63,044 nucleotides of DNA from Entophlyctis helioformis (GCA_025526915.1 JAHLKH010000165.1:1-63044), one strand, 5' to 3'. Shown: positions 11,539 to 25,080, counted from the first letter of the stretch. Made by a program: numbers and translations. The notes: generated by a model not told the origin, from the sequence alone.

Positions 11539-14500
11539 ATGCCAGCCAGCCGAGCGTGTCTGAGCGTGTCTGAGCGTGTCTCTGTATCTGACGACGTCCG
11601 TCTGTGCGCGTCTGTGCGAGCGAGTTTGAGTGCGAAGTGCTTGCCGACGCGAGCACCAACCCAGCCGACCCGATCCGCCCACCGTGCCTCCCGCCCGCCC
11701 GTCCATCCCCGCAGCAGCCTGTGCATCGGGCGGCACTTTCAGCGGCAGCACTTCCAGCGGCAGCAGCGCACCAGCAGACAACGCCGCCAAGCGTCCCAAG
11801 CTGTCCCATCAGGGCACACCCACAACCATAACCACAACCACAACCACACCCACACCCACAGGCAGCAGCAGCATGCTCAACAACACATGGTCCGCTACGT
11901 CGGGCTCGGCCGGCTCTGGCGGGCGGCCCGTGACGGCGCCGGGGCCGGCAGCAAGAGACAAGGGCAAGGGCCCTGCCGCCAGCGCCGCCCCGTACCCGCC
12001 CGTCGCCGGCAGCGCAAGCCGCAGCCGCATCAACGGCGCCGTGTCTGCCACCGGCCTGCGGCCACGCTCGGCGCTGTCCTCGGCGGCCCTTGCACATGCA
12101 CCGACCGTCGACTCGCCGGCTGCGCGTTTCAGCGCCGGCCCGGCCAAGAAGCTTGTGTTCAAGGGCTTCAAAGGTGTGTGCTGCAGCCATGCCATGCCAT
12201 GCCGGCCCGTCGCCCCTCGCCCCTCGCCCGTCGCCACTCGCTGACCTCTGCCGTGCAATGCCCCTTCCAGTCAAGCCCAAGCTTCCAGACAACTTTGAGC
12301 ACGACACGTGGGAGAGCCTGCGCCGGGCTGTCGTGGCGATCCACGATCGCCAGCCCGTGTCCGACTCCCTCGAAGAGCTCTACAAGGCCTGCGAGAACCT
12401 GTGCCACCACAACAAGCAAGCCGCCCTCTATGCGCGGCTGCAGGCGCTCTGCAAAACCCATGTCGAAGACGAGCTGCGCTCGCTGACGCGGAGTCTCGGC
12501 GGAATGCGCAGCGGCGTCATGAGCGACTCGGAGGCTGTCGCTGGTGGCTTGCGCCTGCTGGACGAGTGCTGGCGCCGGTACTGCCAGCAGATGGTCCTGA
12601 TCCGCAGCATCTTCTTGTACCTGGATCGCACTTATGTGCTGCAGACGCCCTCGACCAAGTCGCTCTGGAACATGAGCATGGATCTGTTCCGCGAGCACAT
12701 TCTTGAAGATCCACAGATCCAACGACGGGTTGTCGACGGCATCATCTACGAGATTGACCGTGAAAGGTGTGGCATCCGTTTGCATCGCATGCTCGCTGCT
12801 CGTTTGGCCGACACTGACGCTTTTGATGCACACGCAACCAGACGCGGAGAGCAAGTCTCTCGGCCACTGCTCAGATCACTGCTTCGCATGATGGTCGACT
12901 TGAGCGTCTACATTCGTGTCTTTGAGGGACCGTTCCTGCAGAACACGCGCGCATTCTACAACCAGCTGAGCCGATCCCTTATTCTGGACATTGACGTCAG
13001 TCCAATGGCTACCGGAGACTCTGATGCCGTCAGCCACCCCGGCGCCATTGGCGTTTCAAACTACCTCGCGCAGGTGTCTGAGCGGCTTGCGCAAGAGAAC
13101 TCGCGGTGCGTCGCAGGCGAGGGATACCTTGATCCCCTGACACGCAAGAAGCTCATCCAGGTGCTGGAAGATGAGCTCATCCGGACACACGCCCAGACGC
13201 TGCTTGATTTCGGGCTGGATGCGCTCATTGAAGGGCAGCGCATCGACGACCTCGCCAGACTGTATGGGCTGCTCGAGCGTGTTGGGATGCTCGGCGAGCT
13301 CAAGCGCCGCGTTTCAGAGTTTATCAAGGTGCATATGCGCCATTCCAATCCCTGTGCCTGCCATTGAGCCCTGCTGTTTGCTGACATGCAGTCTTTAGAG
13401 CAAGGGCGTGCTCCTTGTCAAGGACCCCGCACGCGACAAGTCCATGGTGGCCGATCTGCTCAAGTTCAAGTCAAAGCTGGACGAGCTGCTCAAGCAGGCG
13501 TTCCGGGGAGCAGAGAGCTTTGACCATGCCATCAAGGAGGCGTTTGAGAACTTTATCAACCAGCGGCAGAACAAGCCGGCAGAGATGATTGCCAAGTACA
13601 TTGACGAGCTGCTCAAACGCGTCAAGGGATCCGAGGTCGAAATCAACCAGCAGCTTGACCAGTGCCTCGTCATCTTCCGGTTCATCCATGGTGCGTTGGG
13701 CATGCACTTGAGCTGGCTGTAAGAACCTGCGTCAGATCGCTGATTGGGCTGCGATGATGCGATGCACAGGCAAAGACGTGTTTGAGGCATTCTACAGCAA
13801 GGACCTGGCAAAGCGCCTGCTGCTTAAGAAGAGCGCGAGCGACGATGCGGAAAAGGACATGCTGATGAGGCTCAAGACTGGTGAGATTCATGTCATGCTG
13901 ATGGATGCTGTGCAGTCCAGTCACTAACAATGCCGCGTTGTATTGTGCTTGCAGAGTGCGGCCCTGGATTCACGCTGAAGCTCGAGGGCATGTTTGCGGA
14001 TGTGGAGACGTCGAAAGAGTTCCAGAAGAGCTTTGATGCTGCAGCCGGATTCAAGGAACGCCTCGGGTCCATGGAGATGAGCGTGCAAGTGCTGACGCTT
14101 GGGTTCTGGCCGACATACCCGACCGTGCATCTGAACCTTCCAACCGAAGTGAGCTGGCATGTGTCTGACACGATCTGCGCATGCGTGCGAGACTGACACG
14201 TTGATGCGACAGTTTATCAACTGCCAGGCGGTGTTTGCAGAGTTTTACAAGACCAAGCACTCTGGACGCAACCTTGCATGGCAGAACTCGCTGGGATCGA
14301 GCGTGATCAAGGCACACTTTCAAAAGGTTGGTGCCCTGTGCTTGCTTGGCCGACTGGCCGACTGGCCGACTGGCCGACTGGACTCCACTGACGCTGCCCG
14401 TGACGGCGCGACCAGGGATTGAAAGAGCTGCACGTGTCGCTGTTCCAGACGGTCGTGCTCCTTGTGTTCAACAACCACGCCCAGCTCAGCTTCACCGATC

Positions 14501-15023
14501 TCCTCAACCACACGGGTCTCGAGGCCGGCGAGCTCACACGCACGCTGCAGTCGCTCGCCTGCGGCAAGGCACGGGTGCTCACCAAGACGCCAAAGTCCAA
14601 GGACGTGGCGGCGACGGACATGTTCGAGGTCAATGACGCGTTTGAGAACAGCTACTACCGCGTCAAGATCAACACGATCCAGATGAAGGAGACGGCGGCG
14701 GAGCAGGAGGAGACCAACGAGCGCGTGTTCCAGGACCGCATCTTCCAGGTCGATGCGGCCATTGTGCGCATCATGAAAACAGAGAAACGGTGCACGCATG
14801 CTGTGCTGGTCACCAAACTGTTCTCGCTGCTCAAGTTTCCGATTCCGGTAAGTCGGCCGGTCGGTCAGGTGTGGCGTATGTGCCGCGTGTGGGAGCTGAC
14901 ACGAGTGAGTGTGTGTCTGGCACTAAGACGGAGGATCTGAAGAAACGGATCGAGTCTCTGATTGAGCGCGACTACCTCGAACGAGACGACGGCGACAAGA
15001 ACACGTATGTCTATGTGGCATGA
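11539..15023 (+). CDS. CUL4: Cullin-4 scaffold of CRL4 E3 ubiquitin ligases
   Basis: Scaffold that joins a DDB1-type adaptor at its N-terminus to the RING protein RBX1 at its C-terminus. Body exons: ..-12173, 12271-13329, 13399-13690, 13770-13880, 13955-14148, 14213-14326, 14416-14847 and 14928-15023. Signatures: [100 protein letters not shown] and [20 protein letters not shown]. The last is the neddylation site; the conserved Lys follows IVRIM. The C-terminus is [21 protein letters not shown]. The Ser/Thr-rich N-terminal extension with an NLS-like KRPKL resembles CUL4B-type extensions. The coding frame is open from 11627, but its first ATG is 11873. The ATG at 11539 has good context but needs a small intron to enter that frame, so the exact start is uncertain. 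Confidence 0.93.
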
Positions 15024-15157
15024 CACCCCCCTCTCTCAAGTTTGCATTTCATTGTCAGCCGGACCCATGAAAACGCGGCACGTCTCATTGAATGTGATTC
15101 TGTTGCAGTCTATGCTGTCCATGTCCATGTGTACATGCGTTCATTTTGTCGTGCCGT

Positions 15158-15796
15158 TTATGCAGTGATGAGAGAGACGGCTGTGGAGACGGCCATGCCA
15201 ATGAGACCCAGTGCGCCGATCATGAAGAAGCCGCCGCGCTTGCGTGCTTCCGGATGGCCGGCCGAGTAGTTGTGCGAGTACACGGCGCGGCCGGCCAGGA
15301 AGATGAGACCGGCGACTGCTGCGTATGTTGGATGGCGGATGGACGACACGGACAGGCTGGATGAGCGTGTCAAGTGATGTGTGTGTGTCAGCGTGTATGT
15401 GTGTGTGTGTGTGTGTGTGCATAGAGACAAGAAGACAAGCACAGACGGCACTCACAGCACAAGGAACAGCGGATACATCTCGAGCATGTTCTGGTGCGAT
15501 CGCTGTGTGCAGTTGAACACGTGCTTGACGGGATCCTTTTCGGCCTCTGCCCTCTCGGCATACACTGTGCATCGGCAGTCGCCGTGTCAGTCCATCCATC
15601 CATAAAGCAGCGAGAGAAGGGAGAGAAGGAGAAGAAGAGAGTGTGTGTGTGAGAGAGACGTACTGTATGGGAGAGGGATCTTTGCCTTGGACCGTGCAAT
15701 GCCGGCACGCACGCTCAGGTACACGACAAACAGGCTGCTGGCGACTGCCACGCCGACCGGATATGCGTGTTCACGAGTGATGGTGATGGTGGTCAT
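15158..15796 (-). CDS. MGST3: Microsomal glutathione S-transferase 3-like MAPEG protein
   Basis: Three exons on the minus strand: 15664-15796, 15456-15564 and 15158-15356, giving 146 aa. Small four-helix membrane enzyme of the MAPEG superfamily; relatives carry glutathione transferase/peroxidase activity in the ER or mitochondrial outer membrane. Signatures: N-terminal helix with EHAYPVGVAVASSLFVVYL, then the family motif VFNCTQRSHQNMLEMYPLFLVL (compare FNCIQRAHQNTLE in animal MGST3). RHPTYAAVAGLIFLAGRAVY and a final hydrophobic helix ending SLITA follow. Length and motif spacing match the family. Convergent with CUL4, with 134 bp between stops. A TG microsatellite lies in the intron around 15381-15420. 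Confidence 0.9.
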
Positions 15797-15880
15797 GGTT
15801 GTTGGTTGGTTGGTTGGTTGGTTGGTTGGCTGTTTGGTTGGTTGGTTGGTTGGTTGTTGCTGTTGTTGGCTGGTTGGTTG
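15797..15880. repeat. GGTT tetranucleotide microsatellite in MGST3 5' flank
   Basis: (GGTT)n, slightly interrupted, lies directly upstream of the MGST3 start codon on the opposite strand. It would therefore be transcribed as a CA/AC-rich 5' leader. Confidence 0.85.
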
Positions 15881-15917
15881 CTGTGGAATGAGAGACTGTG
15901 ACGGGGATGCCAGCCTG

Positions 15918-15924
15918 TTTTATA
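15918..15924 (-). promoter_or_regulatory. TATA box for MGST3
   Basis: The plus strand reads TTTTATA, i.e. TATAAAA on the minus strand, about 120 bp upstream of the MGST3 ATG. The rest of 15925-16224, up to the KNTC1 stop, shows no gene. Confidence 0.4.
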
Positions 15925-16224
15925 TGCGCGGACAGACGTGCGGCCGAGACACGGCCGAGCCAGGAACAACGCGAGTGTCTGCTCCGCCATGCGGCCAGGA
16001 ACAATCCCGCCACGAGATGTTCCGTGGATTGATCCGTGACCGAGCAAGTGTTTCGGATTACCCGGTTGTGCTGCTCATGTCCATCTGGATCTGTCTCGCG
16101 AATGACAGATGGCTTGGCTGCCGGCTGATGGTGACACCAAGAGGCGGCATGCACGACACAGCCATCCGCCAGCTGGACGCGAGACGCCATGACACACTGT
16201 GGACCTGCCACGCGCTCTTCATTG

Positions 16225-19200
16225 TCAAAACACTGCGTCGTCATCAACCTCGGGCAGATCTGACTGGCCGTCTGCCGGCACGCTGGGCGGTGCGAGTGCG
16301 GCCATGGCCTGCGCTCCCATGGCGTGTTTCGATGCGTACATCCGTACAAGCCGCATCCCCTGATCATGATCGTCGCCGTTTGCCTCTGCGTCGCCAGCAG
16401 GCTCGGTGTGGGGAACCGGATGGTGTCTGTAGTACATCTGCACAAGACGGACAGCCTCTTGCATCCTGCGTGCATGGCGAGTGTCAGCACATGCATCAGT
16501 GCAGCACATGGGAGGCATGCCCAGACTTGCCTTGACGCGCAGATCGTTGTGGACAAGAGACTCTCGATCTGGTCCGTGCGCACGAGGAACTCGACAAACG
16601 GCTGCATCCATCGCGACCCGACGGCAAGCCCAAACAGCCGGCGGTCGTTGATGGTCTGCATGACGAGCGGCTGCAGGACGGTCTTGGAAGCCGCAAGCAG
16701 CCGAGCCATGCCGCTCGTTTCAGTGGCAGCATCGTCTCCATCAGCGTCCAGGATCGTCTCGAGTATCTGCGACAGATCGCGTCCGTCCATGTTGCCAACC
16801 AGATCCTGTCATGCGAGCAGACAACATGCACATCAGCAAGCCAGAACGCCACAACCATAAGCGAGTGCAAGTGGCACGAAACCGACCTTGATCGCGGTGC
16901 TGGCCGACGTCACATGGGTCGGCAGATGGCCAAGTCCAACCAGTGCCAGCAGCCGTAGTGCAGGATCGCCCGCCATATCCACAAAGCACGACACGAGCCC
17001 ATCAACCAGCACAGGGTCATCAAACGGAAACCGCACGAGCATCTTCATGAGCTCCGTGTACGCCTCCACGCCGCTGGTCGTGCGTGCGGCGTCAGGGACG
17101 GTCATCCAGTCACGAACAGCGCTCGTCATGATAAACGCCGTGACGTGCGGCATCCAGGCCAAGATCGCGACCGACACAAACGCAGTCTCGAGCGTCGACA
17201 GCACATGGAGCGCGAACCGGAAGTCCCGCTTCTGGCCCAGCTGCGTGAGCACGTTGTGCAGCAGCTCGCCGTCCAGGATGCGGAAATCGATGCACAGCTT
17301 GCAGATGAGCCGCAGACCGCGGATGTCGTTGCGGTGGCTGAGCCAGAGCGATCGTGCCAGCGCACCCTTGTCGCAGCGGTGGAGCTCCTGCAGCGACTGC
17401 ACGATGCGCAGCTCTTCAAAGTCTTTGAGGTACATGAGCATGCTGAGGTACTGTCTGGTGTGTGTTGGTGTCATGCACGGATGTGCGCAGCGCGGTCAGT
17501 GCGGTGCGCGTGTCGCCACAGGCTGGGCATGCTGCTTACTTGACGTCTTGCTCCTTGACGACATCTTCAAGCTCAGAGAGTCGCGTCAGACGCAGGAGCA
17601 CCATCAGCAGCCTGATGCGCATCGTGTGCGTGACCTTGGTGTTGGGCTGCACCGCATCGTCCGCATCAGTCCCGTGGCAGCACAGCTTTGCCAGCCACAA
17701 GCACCACGCGCCGCACCAACCTGGTACGCGAGATGCAGTAAGCGGTTCGCGCCTTGGTGCACATCCCGGCCAAGCATAAACAGCATCTGGTCCTGGATCT
17801 CCAGCTCGAGCGTCTTCTCGTCCTCGGAAGTCTTTTGATCCAACAGCTTCTGCTCGTCGATGCCAGTTAGCACACCGACACGGCATCCATCCAGGGATGC
17901 ACACACGCTCACCTTCATGACGATGCGCTGGATGTCAGCATGGTTCATGCCGTAGCGCTTGACAATCGTATCAATCACATCGTGCACATCGACATCTGCC
18001 ATTCCGCGTGGTGAGACACACAGTATGCGGCCCCTTGTTGAAACTCCAGACTTACTCGCAGGCGGGTTGAGCGCGCCAAGCCTGTACAGCTCGGTGCACA
18101 GCTCAAGCGGGCTCTTGGCCATGGGCACCAAGTCAGGGAGCTTGCAGACGCGCATCTGATGCTCTGTCTCTGCCTGTGCCGTCCACAGCCGCAGTCGCTG
18201 CAACGTGCGCTCGACCTTGTCCACCACGTCCGCAGCCGTGCCCGACGACTTGACCGTCGACAGCCACCGCTCGGCCAGCTGCTGGGCAAGCTTGTAGAGC
18301 GAGATGCGGTCGGTGCCGCTGGGAAACACGCCTGCCACGCGAACAGTCGTCGCCACGGCCATCTCGCTGTCCTTGATCTTGTTGAGCAGTGTGCGGAAAT
18401 CGGCTGAGCGGACGCCGCGCACCGTGACCATGTCCTGATCGCGGATGTTCATCTCTCTCTGTCACGGTGATCACACCAGTCGGCCAGTCAGTCAGTCAGC
18501 CAGTCAGTCGGCCGAACATCAATCGCGATGCACAACTTACGAGCGAATTGATCTTGCTCTCGATCAGGTTGAGGTGCAGCGTGTCGGCCGACAGATCGAG
18601 AACATAGCACAGCGGGACAAGGCGGGGAAGCGACGCCTCGCAAATCTCAGATGTCAGCACCTTCCATGAGTCCGTCACGATGTGATGGAACGGCAGCCGC
18701 GTGTCGCTGTGTGCACATCGCTGCCACGTCGCAATTCCCACAATGTCAGCCATCCAGCCATCCATCCATCTTGCACGACACGGATGCCGATGGATGCATG
18801 CACACTTGCCTTTTTGAGCCACGCAACGTCTTCGTGTCCTGTCAATGGAGTCTGGGCCAATGCGGTGCACACGGCCGACAGCTCAGCGTGTGATGGCGGC
18901 ACGTATCGCTTGTAGCCCTTCAGGATATCCAGGACAAGCAGCGCGCTTCTTGCTTTCCGGTGCGCGGGATCCACTCGCAACACCTGCTCATACACAAACC
19001 GGATATCTGCCATCGCCAAGTCAGCACCACCGTCCTGCGCGAGTACGTATCCCTCACACAAAGGACACGCTCGTACCTTCATACGCGTACGCAGAGATAC
19101 GCGGTAGACAGTCGCCAAGAAGCAGCTGCACAAACTTGTCCTTGTTGGCGATATCCGCGACGATGCTCGCAATGCGCACATGATGTGCCGGTACCGCATC

Positions 19201-22200
19201 CGCATCGTCGTCGGCGCTCTCCTGAACCGTCATCGCCTCTGCCGCTGCGACAGACCCGCCCCTGCCAGGACCGCGAGACGCCGGCTCGTTTCGCACAAGC
19301 TGCTGCTTGACAAACTCAAAGTACACAAAGTCGTCTGCCAAACCAACGACATGAGCAGCTGCATCCCACCGCCATCCACTGGCGGTCATGCCACACACGC
19401 ACCTTCGATATTGTACTGCGACGCAAACTCGAGCGCCGTCTCCAGATCGCCACACGTCTTTCGGATAAGCAGCGGCACCAGACTACGCTGGTACAATCCA
19501 TTGGCATTGCTGCGGAAACTCGCCTCGTCAAACACGATATCTGGCCACACCGTTGTGAGCACCAACAGTCTCGCTACTCGTCTACACAGCGTCCACGCCA
19601 ACTCACCCAGCAGCCGGAACTCTTGCCACCAGCGCGCGTGGGCAGCGAGCTGCTCGCAATCGACCTGGAACGTGCGCTGCTTCCAGATACCGCCGGCCAT
19701 GGCGCCAACCTGCGCGATGCGCTCCAGCCGCTCGAATTCGGTCGAGTTGATCGCCATGCCCGTCTTGAACGCCTCGAACGCGCGCTCCATCGTCAGGCTC
19801 GTCAGACACGCGAGCGAGTAGTGCCGATCGACATGCTTGGCGCCAAGCGTCTGCTGGGCCAGATGCGCCAGTGCCTGCTCGGTCATGCGGCCGTACTCGG
19901 ATGCTTCATGCGCGGCAGCGTGGTCGACGGGACTCGCGACCGCCGTCGCTGGTGCAGCGCGCTGGTCGGTAATAGGCGAGTAACAGAGCTCGAGCAGCCG
20001 TTGTGCGAGCCGGAGAGCCAGCTGGTAGTGCTGCCGGCCCATGCACACATCAACGAGTTGGCGACCAAGCACGTGCGCCGACTCGCGGCCAAACACCCTG
20101 CGCACCGCCCGTTTGCCCTTGCTAACGCCAGCCGCTGCGGCTGACTCGTTCGCCTCGATGCCGAGTGGGTCCCTGATCTCGCGTGCAAGCGCTTCGTTGA
20201 CTGCCATGGTGGACAGCACAAACTGGATCGCGTACTCGACCGTCGGCCGGGCATCAAGAACAAGCGCCGTCTCGTGGTAGTGCTCCTGGAAAATGGACTG
20301 GCCAAACACGTCCTCATCAGCAGGCACGGCCGGTGGCACGTACGCCGTGTAGCTCTGGTGCGACGACGATGAGCCGCCGGATGCCGATGATGCTGCATGG
20401 CTACTGCTGCTGCTGCTGCTACTACTACTGCTGCTGTTGATGTATGCGTGCTGTGCATGCTGTGCCTGCGCATGGCTGCCCGCCAGCGACGCACGATACG
20501 CACCCAAGTCACTCTTGAGCGCCAGCTGGTACAGCAGCTCCATGTCCTTGAACAAGTCCAAGTGGCCTGTCCGCATGCATGCCAGCACAAGCGTGCATCA
20601 GCCACAACAAAAGGCAGCCAAGCAAAGTTGGGCATGCCGATCAACATACGTGGCAGATCGTCCCTTTGACAGTTGAGCACACACATGCGGCTGAGCTGGA
20701 GCAGCGACTTGGTGATTGGGAGGATCTGTGGCGCGTCCTTGCTAGCCAGCAGTGCTTGGCAAGAGTCGAGAATGGCCCGGCAGCACGCGTAGAACGTGTC
20801 GACATTCTCATGCCCTGGAGACTGTCCATTGAGCTCCTGCAGATCTCAAGCATAGCCTGTGAGTGGCACTGGCACGCACGCTGGTGTTTCAAACAGTTTA
20901 CCTTGCACAGCATCATGGACTGCATAGATTCGCCGTTGGACGCAAGTAGCATAGCCAGCCGGCGTAGCGTGGCAGCCCGGCTCAGCCCGAGCGCGTCTGC
21001 ATACCGATACACGGTCATGAACACGTCGTGCGCGGGGGCAGAGCCGCGTGCGCCAGCAAACGACTGCTTGCGGATAAAGTCGTCGAGGAGCTTTCCCAGA
21101 GACGCATCGTCCGACATCTGGCTCGGATGCAGCATCTGGCCAAACTCTTGGTGCAGTCGGGCAATGCGGTCAAACAAGCTGGCGCTGTATGTATGCATGC
21201 ATGATTGCTTGTCAGTCATTACACTCGAGGTGTCCACCGCAAGAAGAGATGCCTACTTTAGCTGATCTGATGCGTCAATGCCGTGTTCAGACATGACGCC
21301 GGCAAGCATTTTGCCCGACGCCACCATCACTCTGAACAGATCGGGTTTGTCTGTGGCATCAAGCAGCAATTCAGTGAGCAAACGCTGCCCAAGACAACCA
21401 GCAGCTCAGTCGGCGGGATGCATTCCCAACTCACCGCCGGCAATGGCGTCTTCAAGCTGCATGGATGTCCAGATCATGAGCCGCCGCACAAGAATCGCCC
21501 GTTCATGGCGGTCGAGCTTGGCACGGATCGGCGCGTCCTGTTTCCCGTCTTCCCCGGCATCGCTGCCATCCACGGCCATCTCATCAACACCATACGCAGC
21601 CGCCGAGTGTCCGTCATGGTCAGCGGCGCCGTCACTCCCATCAGCAGCAGCCTCTCGGCCCGTGACAACCAGCCGCCGACACACATCCGTGAGCTGATCC
21701 TTGAGCAGCATCGTGCCGCGCATGACGTACACATCCATCTTGTTCAGATGGTGGTACGCGCTCACCACCTTGAGCGCATCGCCCACCGCTCCCGCCTTGT
21801 CCGTCTGCTTCAAGATGTGTCTCAGCAGCCGCTTGGCCAAGCCCAGGTTTCCTAGGTTAAAGTCGGTGATGCCGTAGCCCAGCATCATGAGCTTGAGCCG
21901 CATGAGCCGGCTCTGCTCTACCACGTCCTTGTGGTTGCGCGTGGTCGGGTCGTCGAGGCACCGGTGGATGTGCGCGTCGAGGTCGGCGCTCCAGGGGATG
22001 CCCGTGCGCCGCATGACCTCGAGCACAATGTCGCTCTCGAGGCTCGTGTCGCCGATGATGGGGACAATGGCCAGCACGCGGGCCTCCCACGACTGGAACG
22101 ACGAAGCCGTGTGGCTCGAGCCAATGAATGCGTCCATGACGTTGAAGCAGTAGTCGGTGAGGAAGCTCCTGAGGGAGAGGCCGTCGTGACGTGAGAGATA

Positions 22201-25080
22201 CGGCTTGACATGGCGCTCGACGGCCGCTGGCAGAAGCTCTGGCGCTGCAACGCGGTCGAGGAGCGACATGGCGATATTGGTCGGTGTCTCGGCCTCGTAG
22301 TCGCTCAGTGCCATGCGGACGTCGTGGTCGTTCCAGAGACAAACCATGTCGCGCAGGTGTGCGAGCAGGTCCTTGGCAGCAACTCGGCACGGGTGGCCGT
22401 TGTCTGCAAATGAGAACTGCAGGTTGTGCATCATGGAGTCGATGAGCCGCGCAGGCGTAAAGTCTGCCATTGGGGACCGCAGCTTGCCCGTCTGCGTATA
22501 GAAGCGCTCGATCGACTCGAGCAGCTCGAGTGCGCCAAACGGATTGCCCTCCTGAGACTCTACAAGCCGTGCGCGTTCCATGAGCCACTCGTCCACTTGG
22601 TATCTGCACGCCAACACCAAGAGCGTCAGCCATGGAACCGCAGACATTGTGCGTGGATCCTCGGCCAACCACTTACCGCTTCTCCAACGACGACAAGTGC
22701 GGCTCGAGTTCTTGCAGCAGCATGATCGTGTTGCGCACCGAGAAGGTTTCTGGGAGCGCTTTGATGGCGTCAGGGATGCTGTCGCGCAGCGTTGCATCTG
22801 CAAAGAGGGTCAGAGGATTTGCCACTGTAACACCACGAGAGATCCAGAGGAGGCTGATGGGCACCTACCAGTCGAGTGTCTGCGCCAGATGGTGAGAGCA
22901 CGAGTCAGATCGCTGTCGGCCAGAGCCTGACGGAGAACGTCCACCCACGGCCTGTGCCGGTATGCCGCCCATTGCGCAGGCTCAAAGACGTGCAGATGGG
23001 TGTATGTTGCCAATCGCTTGGACGTTGCATCCAAAGTCGTTGCGAGAGACTCGAGCATGCGGTGCGAGGCTGGCGGCTCGCCGATCAGTCGGCCAGACAG
23101 CTGGTGCTCCAGACGCCGCCTGCAAAGGCAAGCAGCTCGTGCATATCGTGTGCAGTGCGTCCATTGGCAGCAATACAGTGGTTCACCACGAAAAAGTCGT
23201 CCTGTCCATGCAGAGACAGATGAGATTCGCGGTCGCTGCGTTCCAGGTCGACAGATTCGGTCGAGCGGGCTCACCTTGATACGATCCAATACGCGCGTCA
23301 TATCCGAGACAAGCTCGGTGCTCGAGGTATTGGTGGCTAACTCAGCCAGGAGCGTCTCGATGCGCATCTTGTACATGCTCTCGATATCCATTTGGTTGGC
23401 AGTGGCCAGCTGCTCGGCCTCGTCCAACTGGCCCGACGCGATGAGGTTGCGGATGTTCTGGAACGCAGTCGCGACCACGAGTTCACAAACTTGAAAGGTG
23501 AGCTCGTGCTCGGGAGATTCGTTGTCTGGGTCGAGACGCTGCCGCTTGGATGGCGACCGCGGCTTGCTGGTGTCTTGGTTTTCATCAGTGATGCGGTGCG
23601 GATAGTCTTGAAGCACTCGGGCCGTCAGCACCAGCAGCTCGCACGTCTGAGATGGCGTTCCGTTTGGCGACTGGGGCCGAATGCAGACTGCTCCTGCTGG
23701 AAGATGGCGCTCAAAAGCCGGCTCAAGATCAGGCAGCAGCAGCATTTGCAGCCTGTCGTCGTTGCCTTCTGCGCCTGCAATCACAACAAACAGACAGACG
23801 GCCAGAGCGTCCGAGGATGTGTCCGAGGTGCTTGGATGGCGGCCATTGCTGGACTGCAGAGGATTCTGGCCAAACCACATGCTGCGCAGTCCAGGGATGC
23901 GGACGCGACAAAGAGCCACGAGACTGTCACGCAGTTGCCACAGCGACAGGCTGTGAGTAGAGTGCACAAGCATGTTGACAGCAGCGGCGGCAACGGCGGC
24001 ATTGGACAAACCTTGGCTTGTCAAAGAGAGTCAAGTGTGACTGCGAGTCCATGACGACAAGGTACTCGCGGCTGTTGCATGAGACCGTGTCGGAGCGCAC
24101 AACGGTGTGCCCAGCAAGGATGCGCTGGATGGCATCGACGCATCTGGAAGATCCCGAGCCGCGGTTCCAGACGGAGACGGGCGACGGGCCAGAGCCTGAC
24201 ACGTAAATGTCACGGCTGAGCACAAGGGCGTGCTGCAGAGACACAAGACGCGCAGGCGACCCGGGCAGCTTGGACAGGAGGGCGACCGTCTCGACCTTGA
24301 CGTTTGACTTTATCTGCAGCGTCACCGAGGCAGCGTCACCCGACACGAGGCTTGCATGTATGGACGCAAAGTCGATGTTGCTGAGGCGGAACAGCAAGCC
24401 CTCGTCAGCGAGAGCCACGACCAGCTCGTCGGTCCTGTCCAGACGATGCACGAAGGTCAGCCGGCCCGCGCATTGCATCCGACGGCACGAATGCAACGCG
24501 GACGAACCCGCTGTGGGCGACAATGTCCAGACAGGCAAATGTATGGGCGGCCGAGGCGGCGGCGAGAGGGCGGAAGCTCTGGGAGTAGAAGACGTCGCCA
24601 AAGACGAGATGGACCAGATGGATGGAGCCGAGCGAGTCGCCGACGACGGCAAAGGGCAGCGTTGGATGCACGCAGACGGTGTCGATGCGGCAATCTGGGC
24701 GAGGCGGTGGGTCAGTCGAGAGGGTGCACTGGGATGCACTGGGATGCACTATAAGAGGATGCTCTGGGATGCACCGCAAGACCCACCGAGCTCGACCTGG
24801 GCAGCGATGCACTTTTTGTCGGCGGCGAGCAGATACAGCGAGCAGTCGAGGGCCACGCAGAGGGTCTGGCCGCAGCGCACGGCGGCTGTTGGCTGTTGCT
24901 GCGGGGGCAGCGGGCAGGCGTGATGTGCAGGCGAGTGTCAGCAGCGGGGCGGGCAGGACAGCGGCGGTCCAAGGCACGCACCGTGGAGGCAGCAGATGCA
25001 GATGCAGATGCAGATGCAGATGCAGATGCAGCGGGCACCGCACGCCTGCTGTGCACCGCGAGCACGACGGACAGGTCCAT
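16225..25080 (-). CDS. KNTC1: Kinetochore-associated protein 1 / Rod, RZZ complex scaffold
   Basis: A gene of about 8.9 kb with many short introns. In animals Rod pairs with ZW10 and Zwilch in the RZZ complex, which recruits the spindle checkpoint and dynein to unattached kinetochores. The start is an ATG at 25080, followed by an Ala-Ser repeat from a hexanucleotide tract. Next come introns and a beta-propeller-like region (CVALDCSLYLLAADKK, FAVVGDSLGSIHLVHLVFGD). The alpha-solenoid diagnostic region is near 22320-21780: MALSDYEAETPTNIAMSLLDRVAAPELLP, with WSADLDAHIHRCLDDP and KLMMLGYGITDFNLGNLGLAKRLLRHILKQ. These align by eye with human KNTC1 at the same order. A Ser/His-rich insert lies near 20400. 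The C-terminus ends EVDDDAVF. The related NBAS/Sec39 family was considered and disfavoured. Diverges from SWT1. Confidence 0.85.
24996..25031. repeat. GCAGAT hexanucleotide repeat inside KNTC1 first exon
   Basis: About six copies of GCAGAT lie within the first coding exon of KNTC1, encoding an (Ala-Ser)n run near the N-terminus. It is expected to be length-polymorphic without frameshift. Confidence 0.85.

Noticed and set aside
15645..16535. Plus-strand frame of nearly 300 residues over the MGST3 5' flank
   Set aside because: Runs through the GGTT microsatellite and antisense to MGST3 and KNTC1; composition is repeat-driven.
16225..25080. NBAS/Sec39 (Dsl1 tether) as identity for the large minus-strand gene
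   Set aside because: The propeller start and the solenoid block around 22300-21800 match the order of KNTC1 rather than NBAS by eye; a tree would settle it.
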